DNA of 64,000 nt from Apoderus coryli (GCA_911728435.2 OU452202.1:372001-436000); one strand, 5' to 3'; shown: positions 33,408 to 43,809, counted from the first letter of the stretch. Notes: generated by a model from the sequence alone, not told the origin. A program made the numbers and translations.

Positions 33408-34421
33408 GATTTTTGATCAAATTTTTGGCACACTCATGGGTTCACCGATAAGTCCAATTTTGGCGACTATTGTATTAGACCAATTGCTGGATAGCGTCAT
33501 TCCCACACTTTATTTTAACTTACCATTTATGTTTAAATATGTGGACGATTTAATTTGCGCTGTACCATCAGGCAGTCAACAGGACGTTTTGAGTGCATTC
33601 AACGCTTTTCATGCTCGCATTCAGTTCACTATCGAGAATGAAACAAACCAAAGCGTACCCTTCTTAGATACCAAGGTTATTAGGACAAACAATAATGAGA
33701 TAATATTGAATTGGTACACTAAACCAACAGCTTCGGGGCGATTTTTGAATTATTTTTCTGACCATCCACAGAACCAGAAGTATAACACGGTTATAGCGAT
33801 GAAAAATCGAATAGTGCATTTATACCATGAAAGTTTTTTGCTGGTTAATCTTAAAAAATTATACGATATTTTTCTGAATAACGGTTATCCTCAGCATATC
33901 CTAAAAAAGTTGATTTATAATTCTAACGTTTTTGATGGCCCTACAGAAGAATCAAGTAGACAGATAATTTACAAGAGACTACCGTCCATAAATAATTTAA
34001 CACCAACAATAGTGTCACTGTTTAACATACAACATACAACTTGATTAAGAATGCACATAATTTTTCAAAGATTAAAGATAAAACCCCACTTTTAAAGAAT
34101 GTCAACGTCATCTACAAAATCCCCTGTTTGGGTTGTCAAGGTTGTTATGTAGGACAGACGTCACAGTGGCTCGAGCGTCGTATCACACAACACAAGAGTG
34201 ACTGCCGCATAGGAAAAAATTTTTGTGCGGCGGTTGATCATCATTTGAAAACCGGGCACAATTTTGATTATGGGAACGTAAAAATTTTAGATCAATCGAA
34301 TAACTACAAAAAAAGATTGTTTCTTGAGATGTGTCATATTTATAGACAAGAGAATAGTATAAATTATAAATCTGATATTTTATTAAGCAATATTTATTGT
34401 AATATTTTAAGATCGTTTTAG
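33408..34421 (+). pseudogene. Second Penelope-like element: RT plus GIY-YIG, one frame break
   Basis: Begins inside the RT palm ('IFGTLMGSPISPILATIVLD'), keeps the catalytic 'FKYVDDLICAV', and runs to 34044. A frame break at about 34040 then leads to 'VIYKIPCLGCQGCYVGQTSQ', 'ITQHKSDCRIG' and 'RLFLEMCHIYRQEN', the GIY-YIG nuclease, ending at 34421. It is clearly a different family from the neighbour at 31.8-32.5 kb. The N-terminal half is missing, cut exactly at the TA repeat. Confidence 0.88.
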
Positions 34422-34912
34422 TAAAATTTTTTCTGACGCTTCCTGTATCTTCAATCGTATATGTTTAATGTAGTTTTATTTTATTATAATCAAAAAAAAA
34501 ATTTTTATTTTTTTTATCGTTTTTAAGTTTAACCACAAATTGAAACTTGTTTAGTAGATATTATAACTCCGGACAGAAAATGTGTACCTGATATTTTGTT
34601 GTTCTTCTTTTTTACAAAAATCATCATTTTTAATGTGTATGGGTGATTTTCTTATGTAATCACTCTAATCTGTAAGTGTTTATGTTTTTTGTTACGTTTT
34701 TCACAACTTGTCATTGTTTCGCCTTTTGTATTTGTTTGTAAAGCTTTTATGACATTTTTTGCAGTTTGCTCCTGATGAAGACGGGAAATGTCCGTCGAAA
34801 TATTGAGTAATAAAGAAAAAAGAGTATCTTAGTGTATAACAGACCGCATACCCGATACTTCCTTTGTTCCTAATTGATATCGTACGGTCGATAAACAATC
34901 AACATTTATATA
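34422..34912 (+). mobile_element. 3' region of the second Penelope-like element
   Basis: T-rich sequence follows the stop. At 34771 it contains a hammerhead-like core, and it ends near a TATATATG stretch at about 34910, so this is probably the element's 3' terminal repeat. No coding frame is present. Confidence 0.5.
34765..34815 (+). ncRNA. Hammerhead-like motif, second Penelope element
   Basis: CTGATGA (34772-34778), a five-pair stem II GACGG/CCGTC around GAAATGT, then GAAA and a small TATT/AATA hairpin where stem III belongs. The core is better than in the first Penelope family. The base preceding the expected cleavage point is not a clear match, and stem I is only CTC/GAG. Confidence 0.5.
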
Positions 34913-35126
34913 TATGTCCACTCATTTATAAAATCGCGTCATACGCGTCTTTATAGTTCTATTAGGTTCTGACATTGGCCTAAAGTCGCGTTACAGGCTA
35001 TATCGAGGGGACTAGTCGTACCCCCATCTACCATTGGTACATCCTGGTTACGCAAATGATATCAGCGGTATTTCAATAATCCTAACCAATAATAATCAAT
35101 AAACTGGTTACATTGAAATTACTTAC

Positions 35127-35311
35127 GGGATATAGAATTTTTGGTTTTCCTGTATTAAATGAAAACATTTTTTGGAACACCTCTAATGCTTTTTCATTTT
35201 CTCCAGTGCTCATTAGAAATTTCGGACTCTCCGGTAAAAGAAAGAAAATTATTGTAGAAATCAGACTTGCTGAGCTGGTCACCAGAATGAATAAGTTCCA
35301 CTGCCGGAATT
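35127..35311 (-). CDS. SV2-like transporter, exon 4 of those found
   Basis: Bounded by TTTCTTATAG and CCC|GTAAGT. It encodes helix 6 ('WNLFILVTSSASLISTIIF') and the diagnostic loop 'LPESPKFLMSTGENEKALEV', then 'NTGKPKILYP'. LPESPKFL and NTGKP..YP are hallmarks of the SV2 branch and identify the gene better than any other exon. It joins exon 3 through a split GAA codon. Confidence 0.92.
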
Positions 35312-35434
35312 CTATAAGAAAGCAATATTTTTGCTGATAAAATAATTAATTTAAATTATGTAAGTATCTCAATAAACTAGTTTCACTGATAAATATGTTT
35401 AAATTTTAAATAATCATTGTCTGCTAATTAATTT

Positions 35435-35692
35435 GTGTTTTCAAATATGGGTGTAATGAAAGCATTTGTTTTCCAAAATCATTATTCGCTCAAGTTTCGT
35501 GAATTTTGGATACGAGGAACACCGAAGCAAAAGATATGTTTTCTTAAAAAAAAACAACACTTCTTTAGTCTGTACAGATGGCCACTTTGTTACCTCATTT
35601 ATAACAATATTCGTCTTAGCCTCAAAAAACTGAAACCTGAAATATTTAAGGGACAATTTAAGAAATATTTGTTTGACTTGCCTAACAAATAA
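35435..35692 (+). pseudogene. Possible non-LTR RT tail
   Basis: The frame ends 'SLKKLKPEIFKGQFKKYLFD', which resembles the C-terminal end of insect non-LTR reverse transcriptases ('LP..IK....KFK..LK.YLL'). The upstream part is degraded and the 3' tail is not obvious. It lies in the intron between exons 3 and 4 of the transporter, on the opposite strand. Confidence 0.35.
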
Positions 35693-35962
35693 AAATCTAG
35701 TTAGATTTACTGGATAGAAAACTATTTGGTATTCATTTTTGAATTTATTATTTAAATTAAGTATTTGACTTATCGTTATTTTTTTGCTTTGTGTATCTAT
35801 TAGTAACCTTAGCGGGTTGGTCTTTGATCAAATGAAAAATTGTTGTGAACCCCTTTAAAATCTGTATTCCTTGATTGTGAAAATGTATTGTACGTACTCA
35901 TTGTAAAATTGCGAAATTAAAACAATTAATAATATAAAACATTGAATATCCCATTAACTTAC

Positions 35963-36136
35963 CTAATATACCAAACAATGAAACATGGAATTTGAGTGGG
36001 AGAAAGTATGATGACATAAGCGGTACCACTATATTTCCTAGAGAATATGTGGATCCACATGCCATTTGGATTCGTCCGCGATATTTCAATGAGTGGAATT
36101 CTTGTAAATACGTTACGCATGCCACATATATTCCTC
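35963..36136 (-). CDS. SV2-like transporter, exon 3 of those found
   Basis: Starts after TTTCAGATCAG and ends at TTAG|GTAAGT. Joined to exon 2 it reads 'CKFAGGGIYVACVTYLQEF' then 'HSLKYRGR', the conserved TYL.EFH...R motif of the helix 4-5 loop in SV2-like proteins. An alternative AG five bases upstream would break the phase, which is why this start was chosen. The intron before it is 19.9 kb and contains the SAM-domain gene and several transposons. Confidence 0.88.
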
Positions 36137-36599
36137 CTGATCTGAAAGCAACACACATTCTTATCAAAACAGTCCTTCCTTAAAAGAGAAATAAGTATTC
36201 CAATTTGGACTGTACGAAAACTTTTTCCAATTGTTCTTTTTTTTTTGTGGGATAGTAGGTACATTGTGAAAATCATGTATGTTTATATTTCTACCAAAAA
36301 TTGAAAAATAAATAAACTGTTATAATACAGTACAACTAAACTATTAAAAAATGCTGAATTATGATATCTACAGTTCTCACACTTCTACGCATATGCGAAC
36401 TCGAACTGTTCATTTTAAAAATACTGATGAAACAGTACAGAACCAACAAGAACAGTAAAATATTGGGAGTGGCCGGTCGCAATAGATAATACTATATTCT
36501 TACACTTATCGGTTATCTTTTGTTTACTAGGATATAGTAAAAAAAAGGTATTCAGTGGCGGTTCGTCGAGAGAGGCTAGGGAGGCTACACACAAAAAAA

Positions 36600-37250
36600 T
36601 CTATGGTCCAATTGAACCTATTAGAGTCAATCTGAACCTTGCTTAGTCATGAATAGGAGCAAACCAAAGGTAGTGTCAAACTGAACCTAAGCTTATGGTC
36701 ACAATATAATCATATGTTAGTTTTAGTTTGAGCTTATCATTATAGTCAGGTTGAAAATACTGATTGCTTCATTTTGATTCTATGTATAGATTCGAATTGA
36801 CATTAAGATTATGGTTAAATTGCTAATACTGATACATCAATTTAAAACTCAATAAGTTCAAAATGAGAATATATTAGGTCCAATTTGATCTTAACTTCTA
36901 ATCATTTTGATAATAAATATATGTTAACTGACATTAGTTTATAGTTAAATTGATAAAGTGATATACTCAATTTGAACTTATTTATTATCAAATTGATTAC
37001 AGGTTAATATCAAATCGAAACTAATAATTTCCCAATTTGGTTTTAAATTGATTCTAGCTTATGATCAAATTGAAAATAGGTAGTTTTAATTTGATAATAA
37101 CTTATAGGTAAATTGACTATAGTGAAATGTCATGTTGATAATAGATTGAATAATTCGAAACATATATTATATTCAATTTGAATCTAATGATTTTTAAAAT
37201 AACTCTTGGATATTAGTACCCGAATTAAAACGAGTGAAATATTTTCTTTT
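36600..37250. repeat. Left subterminal array of TCAAATTGA-like motifs
   Basis: The near-palindromes TCAATTTGA, TCAAATTGA, GTCAATCTGAACC, GTCAGGTTGAAAATA and relatives occur about every 30-50 bases. They are not in strict tandem. Clusters of short imperfect motifs near element ends are typical transposase-binding regions of hAT and CMC-type elements. No coding frame is present. Confidence 0.55.
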
Positions 37251-37544
37251 TGACTATTTTTCTATCAGAATTATACGAACCAATATCAAATCAACCAATT
37301 TTTTTGTATTGGTTTTTATAATTATAATACAAGCAATGAACTCAAAAAATAAATATATCACTAGTCTTAATTATTTGTATATAACCAAGAATTAATTTTA
37401 AAATCATAGGATTATAGACAAGCACTAAAAGTTAATGAAATGCTGTTATTAGGTACTACCTACCATACTTATTCAATCAAATCAACATTTAGTATAGCAT
37501 GACCGTTATTAAGTTTTTTTTATATTTCATATATTTACTTTATT

Positions 37545-37922
37545 TTAAATATAAAATAAAACAAAAATATAACTTAAATACGTATATTTCAAAATAATAA
37601 AAATTAACATATATATAATATATATAAGTACATAAGTATATATATATATATAAGAATATATATGACTTTTTGTATAAGTGTCCATATATATTCCGACTGA
37701 ACCGGATATCTTGCGGATACCACATGAAAAAACTTGAACAATATCGTCGAATGCTTTCTTGCCACTTGAAAATTGGTACCTAACAGTATCCACTACCACA
37801 AAAAAGGTTTGAGGTTCCTTGATATTTTCGGCAACTACTAATAAGTATGGTTGAACACTTTGTTTTTTAGCTGCCGCCCTTTCACGTATTGTATCAACCA
37901 CACTGTTAATTTCTGCAGCACT
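37545..37922 (-). CDS. SAM-domain gene, exon 8 (last), with one frame break
   Basis: Starts after TGTTTTAG with AGT (phase 0 from exon 7). It encodes 'SAAEINSVVDTIRERAAAKK', then 'YLLVVAENIKEPQTFFVVVD' and 'YQFSSGKKAFDDIVQV'. After a run of six T at about 37740 the apparent frame becomes unlike a protein, while the frame one base off continues 'FHVVSARYPVQSEYIWTLIQ' and 'KVIY', which suits the expected end of this family. An extra T, real or a sequencing error, is likely. The coding end then runs into a TA microsatellite, so the true stop cannot be placed. Confidence 0.7.
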   Translation of the reverse strand, partial: SAAEINSVVDTIRERAAAKKQSVQPYLLVVAENIKEPQTFFVVVDTVRYQFSSGKKAFDDIVQVFSCGIRKISGSVGIYMDTYTKSHIYSYIYIYTYVLIYIIYMLIFIILKYTYLSYIFVLFYI

Positions 37923-38242
37923 CTAAAACATAAAAATCACAACGCAATTTTACATAATATATAATAACAAATGAGCAGAAAGTAAGAACTATATTTGAAT
38001 TTTGATTGATATTAGTAGTAAAAGTGTTATACCGGGTGTTGCAGAACAAATGCAAACCATTTTAAGGGGTGATTCTTTATTGGAAATAAAGGGTAGTTTG
38101 TCTTATAAATGTCACTTCAAAACTTCACCCTTATGGAGTTATCGGATCGCAAAAATGGCGGCAAATTTCAGTTTTTAATTTTTTTTTAATTAAAGAAAAA
38201 CAAGAGAATGCTAGAGGTGAGTTATCAGTATATAAACTATAC

Positions 38243-38379
38243 CTTTGCTTGCACTATTAACCCTTCCTGAGCTTCTAAAGTGGAAAATTTCCACACTTCC
38301 TTTGCTTCCTTGTTTACTACACGTCCTTTTGGTGGAATTAAATAAGGAATTAAGCACAATCCTGCGACAAATCTACCGT
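38243..38379 (-). CDS. SAM-domain gene, exon 7
   Basis: Acceptor TTTTTCAG, donor AAG|GTATAG. It encodes 'DGRFVAGLCLIPYLIPPKGR' and 'KEVWKFSTLEAQEGLIVQAK'. Split GAC codon with exon 6, phase 0 to exon 8. No domain recognised. Confidence 0.8.
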
Positions 38380-38509
38380 CTGAAAAAGAAAACAAATTTA
38401 GAATTATTTTTTAAATCAAAATGTCTAAATATCGTAGAATTATGATTTAATAATCATCACTGGAAAAGGATTTATGTTATGCAATATACCTGCATATTAC
38501 TAGACTCAC

Positions 38510-38669
38510 CTTCATTAGATATGGTACTTAAACTGTCGATTTCAGTCAATGTCGATTGATTGGTTATATTGCCAATTCGATTAAAAATTAATTTTTCTAC
38601 AAACTTGGGCCACTTCTGATACAATGCCAGGACCGAATCTGGATACAGGGATTCAAAATCAGATGTAAT
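38510..38669 (-). CDS. SAM-domain gene, exon 6
   Basis: Acceptor ACATTTCAG, donor GAAG|GTGAGT. It encodes 'ITSDFESLYPDSVLALYQKW' and 'PKFVEKLIFNRIG'. The LYP......KWP..... pattern recurs in SAMD3-like proteins of fish and invertebrates, as far as I recall. Phases match both neighbours. Confidence 0.82.
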
Positions 38670-38847
38670 CTGAAATGTAAAAACTATATAAATATAGAAT
38701 TTTTATTTTATTACTATTTTGGCTTTATTTACTAAATTTATAACTATTCTTATTAAGTGACAGTCAAATGCAGTAACTAACAATATTATGTAATCACGGC
38801 GTTTGCACCACAAAATACTTAAGTATACAATATGTTTAAATCAAAAA

Positions 38848-38898
38848 ATCATGTCAGACATGTTTCGAGACAAATAAGCCTAATCATCAGTGACACAG
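38848..38898 (-). ncRNA. Hammerhead-like motif in SAM-gene intron 5
   Basis: On the minus strand: TGTCA, CTGATGA, a 17-base stem II region (AGGC/GTCT with one wobble and a mismatched base pair next to the core), GAAACATGTC and TGACA. Stem I TGTCA/TGACA is perfect, and stem III is the minimal A-C..G-U type ending in the GTC cleavage triplet. Cleavage depends on whether the weak stem II forms. Confidence 0.5.
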
Positions 38899-39526
38899 GT
38901 ACATCAAATAATCCGTGTTTAAAATTGAAAATAGAATATATTCACCCTTTGAAAAAAAAATAGAGAGGGTTAAGAAATCATTAAAAACTAAGACCATTAT
39001 TAACTTCGTCGTTCATATCATGACAGCTCTGCCATGATATAGTAAGTTATAGTTTATTTCAGAAAGAATAACTATATAGGTATGATGTATGATTGCGACA
39101 TAAGCAAAAATACATATAAAAAGGCATGGCGTTGAAGTAATATATTGAAATTCTGAATTCTGAGTATAGGTATAGATAAAAACTGCAATGTGTATAGAAG
39201 TCATCAAAATAAACAACACGCTCAAATAAGTATACCTTGACTTTCATTTGTTACAAAATTTGTCTGAGATCATCATCTTTAACTTAAAAAATAATAATAA
39301 ATTTTTAGGAAATAGTCCATACTACTGTGGATGTCCAATTACTCGGAAGCGACAGCATTTTTGTTCCGAATAATAGATAATAAATATTTTAGAAATAAAA
39401 CACACGTGAAAATCAAAGTCAAATCCACATATAATATAAATATATTACGGATCTACTTTGAGTTGATATGGATAATATCTACGAATTAAATTATAAATAT
39501 GTTCAAAATCATTGTCTTCAAACTTT

Positions 39527-39678
39527 AATGCTAGAGACACATAAGAACAATTAAAATTTAAGAATTAATTCTAACCAATCAGAGCAGTATAGCATTTGTT
39601 TATATACCGTACTGCATTCTGATTGATTAAAATTAATTCTTAAATTTTAATTTTTCTTATGTAGTATCCCTAGCATAA
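39527..39678. repeat. Foldback MITE-like hairpin
   Basis: ATGCTAGAGACACATAAGAA is inverted at the right (TTCTTATGTAGTATCCCTAGCAT, imperfect), and the inner AATTTAAGAATTAATTCTAA and CAATCAGA...TCTGATTG blocks pair too. About 60-bp arms, 25-bp loop, no coding. Confidence 0.75.
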
Positions 39679-39850
39679 CACAAGGAGACATCTTTGAACA
39701 TATATTATTACTTTTGTTGGACAGGATCATCTTAGACACATTTTGCAATAAATACATATATTTAATGTACTTATTTCAAAATGTTGATTTTTATGCATGG
39801 TTAAAAAAAGATCAACCTAAGGTCAATCTCTAGTTTGATATATACCATAC

Positions 39851-40023
39851 CAGAAATTTAGCACGTAGAGTATACAATATTGGCCAATATTCCATAAATT
39901 GGTCGATGGAACTAGTCCTGGTCTTTCTTCGTATACTAAATGTCTTCTTCCACTTGTCGAAAACCTCTGTCCAAGGTTCGGTGTTTATTTTTAGCCTTAA
40001 GATATCATTATCGAAGTCCGTTT
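39851..40023 (-). CDS. SAM-domain gene, exon 5
   Basis: Acceptor CACTTGTAG, donor CTG|GTATGG. It encodes 'ETDFDNDILRLKINTEPWTE' and 'KWKKTFSIRRKTRTSSIDQF', ending 'EYWPILYTLRAKFL'. The W....EYWP.L amphipathic stretch is typical of the family. Split GAA codon with exon 4, phase 0 to exon 6. Confidence 0.82.
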
Positions 40024-40250
40024 CTACAAGTGCAAGTCAGGATTAATAAATTTTGATTTTTATATATGAGATATATAATAGTCACCATAGCCTCTTTCAA
40101 CTTTTCAAAAAATGAAATTATGAACCTTAGTGCATGCATTTATTGGTTGTATAACCTAATTTTAACAAATTGACCTTGAAAACACATGCCAAGTTTCATA
40201 ACAAATTCCTGTTTTGAAAAGTTGAAAATGATTTGGTTACATTGTTTTAC

Positions 40251-40522
40251 CTGTTTTATCACTGACTACATTTGGATCTTTGTTGTCATCATTAATCTCG
40301 GAAGTATAGTTAATTTTCCGTTTTTTTCTTAACGGAGTAGCCTCATCGCACCTTTTAACTACGTTACGCACTTTATTTACCAATCTACCTTGTTGGTAAA
40401 CAGATTGTGGGCTTGTTCCACCTCTCTTACGTGCAGAACAAAAATATTCCGCTGCATTCTCATTTGGGAATAATTCTACGATTTTTTGCGTTATCCGTTC
40501 GTATTCAAAAGGCCTTAACCTG
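40251..40522 (-). CDS. SAM-domain gene, exon 4
   Basis: Acceptor ATATTTAG, donor ACAG|GTAAAA. It encodes 'RLRPFEYERITQKIVELFPN', a helix-rich 'AAEYFCSARKRGG' segment and a basic linker ('TPLRKKRKINYTSE') that could be a nuclear localisation signal. The split TAC codon with exon 3 is in phase. Confidence 0.82.
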
Positions 40523-40599
40523 CTAAATATATTAAAAAAAAAGATCATTATATAATACATATTATGTACTTTCTATACAATATTTAGTGACTGTATGTT

Positions 40600-40672
40600 G
40601 TTTATATATACTGAGTATTGTATGAGCGATGTATGTTACTTACTGAATAAAGATTATTATTATTATTATTAT
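40600..40672 (+). repeat. 3' tail of a truncated non-LTR element
   Basis: TATTGTATGAGCGATGTATG, a GAATAAAG polyadenylation-like signal and (ATT)n, the ending style of the Jockey-like copies elsewhere in the window. No coding part remains. Confidence 0.5.
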
Positions 40673-40734
40673 ATAAGGATAAGTGAGATATATATCATAT
40701 TATAACTTGATAATATACAATTTAATATTAATAT

Positions 40735-40852
40735 TGGAAAACTCGTTTTACCACTTCACCAAAACACTTTTTTAAATTTCGATACGTGTTTAGCCACTAC
40801 GAAACAAATTTAACAACGTGTTTTGGTGAAGTGAAGACTTTTTCAATATTAC
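40735..40852. repeat. Short foldback with CACTTCACCAAAACAC arms
   Basis: CCACTTCACCAAAACAC and its inverse flank a 45-base centre; weaker pairing extends outward (AATATTGGAAAA against TTTTTCAATATT). Confidence 0.6.
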
Positions 40853-40989
40853 TCTACGATAAAGCTTCTACTCATCGACTAAAATTCAAGTTTAAAATAA
40901 ACTAGAATTAAATATAAATATAAATCAACCGACGCGACGTCTACTCCACAAAAGCATTTATGTATATGTCAAATCGTGATCGGGATATA

Positions 40990-41036
40990 AGTGCTAGACA
41001 TGTTTCGGAATATCATTCCATCATCAGTGGCTCAAT
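40990..41036 (-). ncRNA. Hammerhead-like motif in SAM-gene intron 3
   Basis: On the minus strand: CTGATGA (41021-41027), GGAAT/ATTCC stem II with loop GAT, GAAACATGTC and TAGCAC. The core, stem II, minimal stem III and GTC triplet are all intact; stem I (GAGCCA against TAGCAC) has mismatches. Its GAAACATGTC block is identical to that in the intron 5 motif. Confidence 0.5.
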
Positions 41037-41059
41037 ATACATAGTTACGCAATATATAT

Positions 41060-41345
41060 AACAATTAAAGTCAAACTGGGCATGGAATTCAAACATCTAT
41101 ACACATCCTGTGGAAATGTTTAATAATGTAATATACTAAACATTTTTAAAATTAAAACAAATTATTCAATGAATTTAAGAATAGGTATTGAAAAATTTTT
41201 TTCGTAATTCAATGAATAACATGTTTTAATTTTCAAAATTTTTAGTACATTACATTCTTAAAATTTCCACATAATGTCTGTATATATATGATTGAATTCC
41301 ATGCCCAGTTTGATAATGAAAACAAATAATTATTATTCGACATTG
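41060..41345. repeat. Inverted repeat beside the intron 3 hammerhead
   Basis: TCAAACTGGGCATGGAATTC at the left is inverted at the right (GAATTCCATGCCCAGTTTGA). Arms of about 120 bp with scattered differences meet near 41200. Together with the adjacent hammerhead it may be a small ribozyme-bearing repeat. Confidence 0.7.
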
Positions 41346-41407
41346 GATATAAAAATAGTAGTTGACGTATAGAGATAGATAGAGAAAGATAAGTAGGTAT
41401 TTCTTAC

Positions 41408-41709
41408 TATTTTATGATATGATGGTATATGTGTCGCACGATTATTTCCACTAGCCTCTTGCTATGAGTATCGTTTAGGACGTTATTTTTTTCATAATAA
41501 TTTAAAACAGCTTTGCCCATGGGTGAATTTTCCAGAATACTTCTTAAATCAAACTCAGGATAACTGGAAGTATTCAGAATATCCGATATAGATATGTCGA
41601 AAAGCTGATCGCTCTGATTATCAACATATTCAATTTCAGTGACTGTGCTGGCCACAGACGTAGAAGGTGATGACAGTCCTCCTACATCGGTATTCAATTC
41701 ATTAATTTC
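41408..41709 (-). CDS. SAM-domain gene, exon 3
   Basis: Acceptor ATTTTTTAG, donor AAATA|GTAAGA. It encodes a serine/acidic linker ('VGGLSSPSTSVASTVTEIEY') and a globular segment with 'LDSI'-like 'FDLRSILENSPMGKAVLNYY' and 'RLVEIIVRHIYHHI'. The G.A.L..Y.....L.......LV..I..H. pattern is conserved in insect members of this family as I remember them. Phase 0 from exon 2. Confidence 0.85.
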
Positions 41710-41773
41710 CTAAAAAATACAAATGTTGCTCGTTTTATAGGAAGCAGATCTGTTAAGATAAGAGATAACCATA

Positions 41774-42189
41774 CAGGGTGATTGCGGGTCGATGGTACAT
41801 GAAAAGTTTTGGAAAAAGTAAGCATAAGATTGTTTTGAATATGTAAGTGGTTACTTAGGTCAACCTACTCTATCAGTCTATAATATTGCCATATTTGTAA
41901 GATTTTGAATATTTTGTTTTAACCCTTCCCTATAACTATCTTCAACTATTTTTGAATAAATAATTTATTTTGAATTTTGTGACCCAAAACAGATCTCCGA
42001 AAACTATTCGTCATTTCGTCATCTGAATGAAGACAACCCCAAAATTTTAAAGGTAGTTCAAGGACATCTAAGGAAAGTCAACTATCTTGACAGATTGACC
42101 CATGAGATTACAGGGTAGTCGCAAGTTACTGTAGTAGTATCTACTACTAAAAATAGAAACAAGTCAAGTTTATCAAATGGAACACCCTG
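41774..42189 (+). mobile_element. MITE with CAGGGTG ends and TA duplication, copy 3
   Basis: The ends CAGGGTGATTGCGGGTCGAT and GGAACACCCTG are flanked by TA. The 416-bp interior has no coding frame and matches the copies at 28.5-29.7 kb in several blocks. Inserted in intron 2 of the SAM-domain gene. Confidence 0.75.
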
Positions 42190-43126
42190 TATATTATTTA
42201 ATATTCTGAAGGACAAACAAATTGCGTTTCAAATAATATGGCATGTTCCTATCCCTGAATAGAAATATTTCTGAAATGAAAGCAAGTTTATAGAAAAATT
42301 GGATTATTTTGATATATTTTAAGTAGGTAACACGACAACATTTCACAATAAGCCCATCAGGCTGCACTGAAACCGGGGACTCATGTCGCACGGACCCTTA
42401 TACAAAAAAAAAGTAGGTAACAAGTCACATTTAAAATCTAACTATTAAATCGATTTTTTTTATTAACGAAGAAAACGTCTTGAGAATAATTACTCGAATG
42501 AAGTTTTAATGAACTTGTATATTATACACTTTGTAACGTGACAAAATTGTAGAAAAATCAACGTATCTTTATTAACAGTGTTAAAAAAACATTAAGTTTT
42601 CTTCATCTGAGGTCATAGCCTTCGCTAAATAGCGCTTTTTGTTCAGTTTTCACCCTTTATTCAGAAATTATTTTGTATTCGTGCAAATTTCCTCATGTTC
42701 ATTGGTTAATTTTGTCACATTTCCAACAAATAATAAATACATAAGTTCAATAAAACTTAATTTGAGTAATTATTTTCTTCTATTTTAATCAATTTCACGA
42801 CAATTTTCGTCAATAAACAACAAACGTTTTATTTGCTATGAACGAAATGTGAGGTTATTCTAATGTTTCGTGACGTTTAATGACATTTCATTGCTACATA
42901 ATTATATAATACACCTACCAAAATAATAAAAATTTTCTAAAAACTTGCTTTTAATCGAAAACTTTTTTTTGCGAAAAACAGAAGCTTTTATCAAAGTGAA
43001 TTTTTAGCCTATTATTTGTTCTCGTGGGACATACTGTATACAAAGCATGTTTCTGTTTAACACTTTAAGTAAGTAGGTAGATATAATTTTATTACATAGC
43101 GATAACATTAAAAAATTTCAACATAC

Positions 43127-43239
43127 CAAATAACTCCGAATTTTCTGTCGCAGTCTTACTCTCGCGCCAACAGAAGGAACCAATTCTTTTAGGAAGTTTT
43201 CGTTTAAGTCTTGCAGAATATCCGGCGTAATATCATTGT
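43127..43239 (-). CDS. SAM-domain gene, exon 2
   Basis: Acceptor TTTTTTAAG, donor TTG|GTATGT. It encodes 'DNDITPDILQDLNENFLKEL' then 'VPSVGARVRLRQKIRSYL', the second half of a sterile alpha motif: the I....L..L....L.EL.P..G.R.+....I pattern is characteristic. SAM domains mediate protein or RNA binding and self-association. Split GAC codon with exon 1. Confidence 0.88.
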
Positions 43240-43506
43240 CTTAAAAAAAGAAGTATGTACTTCATTACTTTACCAGCTAGGTACTTCTAAGTATAGTTAG
43301 TTTTACGAAAAGAATATAATAGAAATCAAAAAGCGGGGGACGCGAGACCATGCCGGTACTTTGCACCCTTCGCACTTGCTAATAAAATTCAATACTAATA
43401 TTAATATTATTTTCTATCATATTAATATTATACCACCATGCCTTTTTAATATAAAATATATCAAAAATTATTTAGAAAAAGAAATCGTATTGTAGGATGT
43501 ACTTAC

Positions 43507-43564
43507 CCAAGAATCTCGAGATAATTTCTTCTGTACAATTCCAAGCTCTCAGAAGTGCCTCCAT
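43507..43564 (-). CDS. SAM-domain gene, exon 1 with start codon
   Basis: ATG at 43564 (reverse) begins MEALLRAWNCTEEIISRFL and ends at G|GTAAGT. The W....(D/E)..I..F. pattern is the first helix of a SAM domain. This is the only ATG that precedes the donor. Across all eight exons the first seven sum to 1215 nt, exactly 405 codons, so the reading frame is uninterrupted to exon 8. A CRE-like TGACGTCA lies about 235 bp upstream, and the 200 bp upstream are less AT-rich than the surroundings, a likely promoter. Confidence 0.85.
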
Positions 43565-43809
43565 AAGTATTATAGGTATATGGATAATTAGTTTATTATA
43601 ATCCAATTTAACACAATCACTTGCACTTACTACACAAAATATCCAGGGTAATAAAATATAAAAATCTCACTCTAAAACACCTGTAATCCCTAAACTTGTA
43701 ACCTGTAACCTATGACATGTGACTACGAACTGCGAATCGCAAATCGAAACGCAAGGAATAAAGCCGCCGAAACCAAAATATTGTAAAGTCCCGATAATGA
43801 CGTCACTGC

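Noticed and set aside
36418..36440. CTGATGAAACAG as another hammerhead
   Set aside because: No stem II and no GAAA at the right distance.
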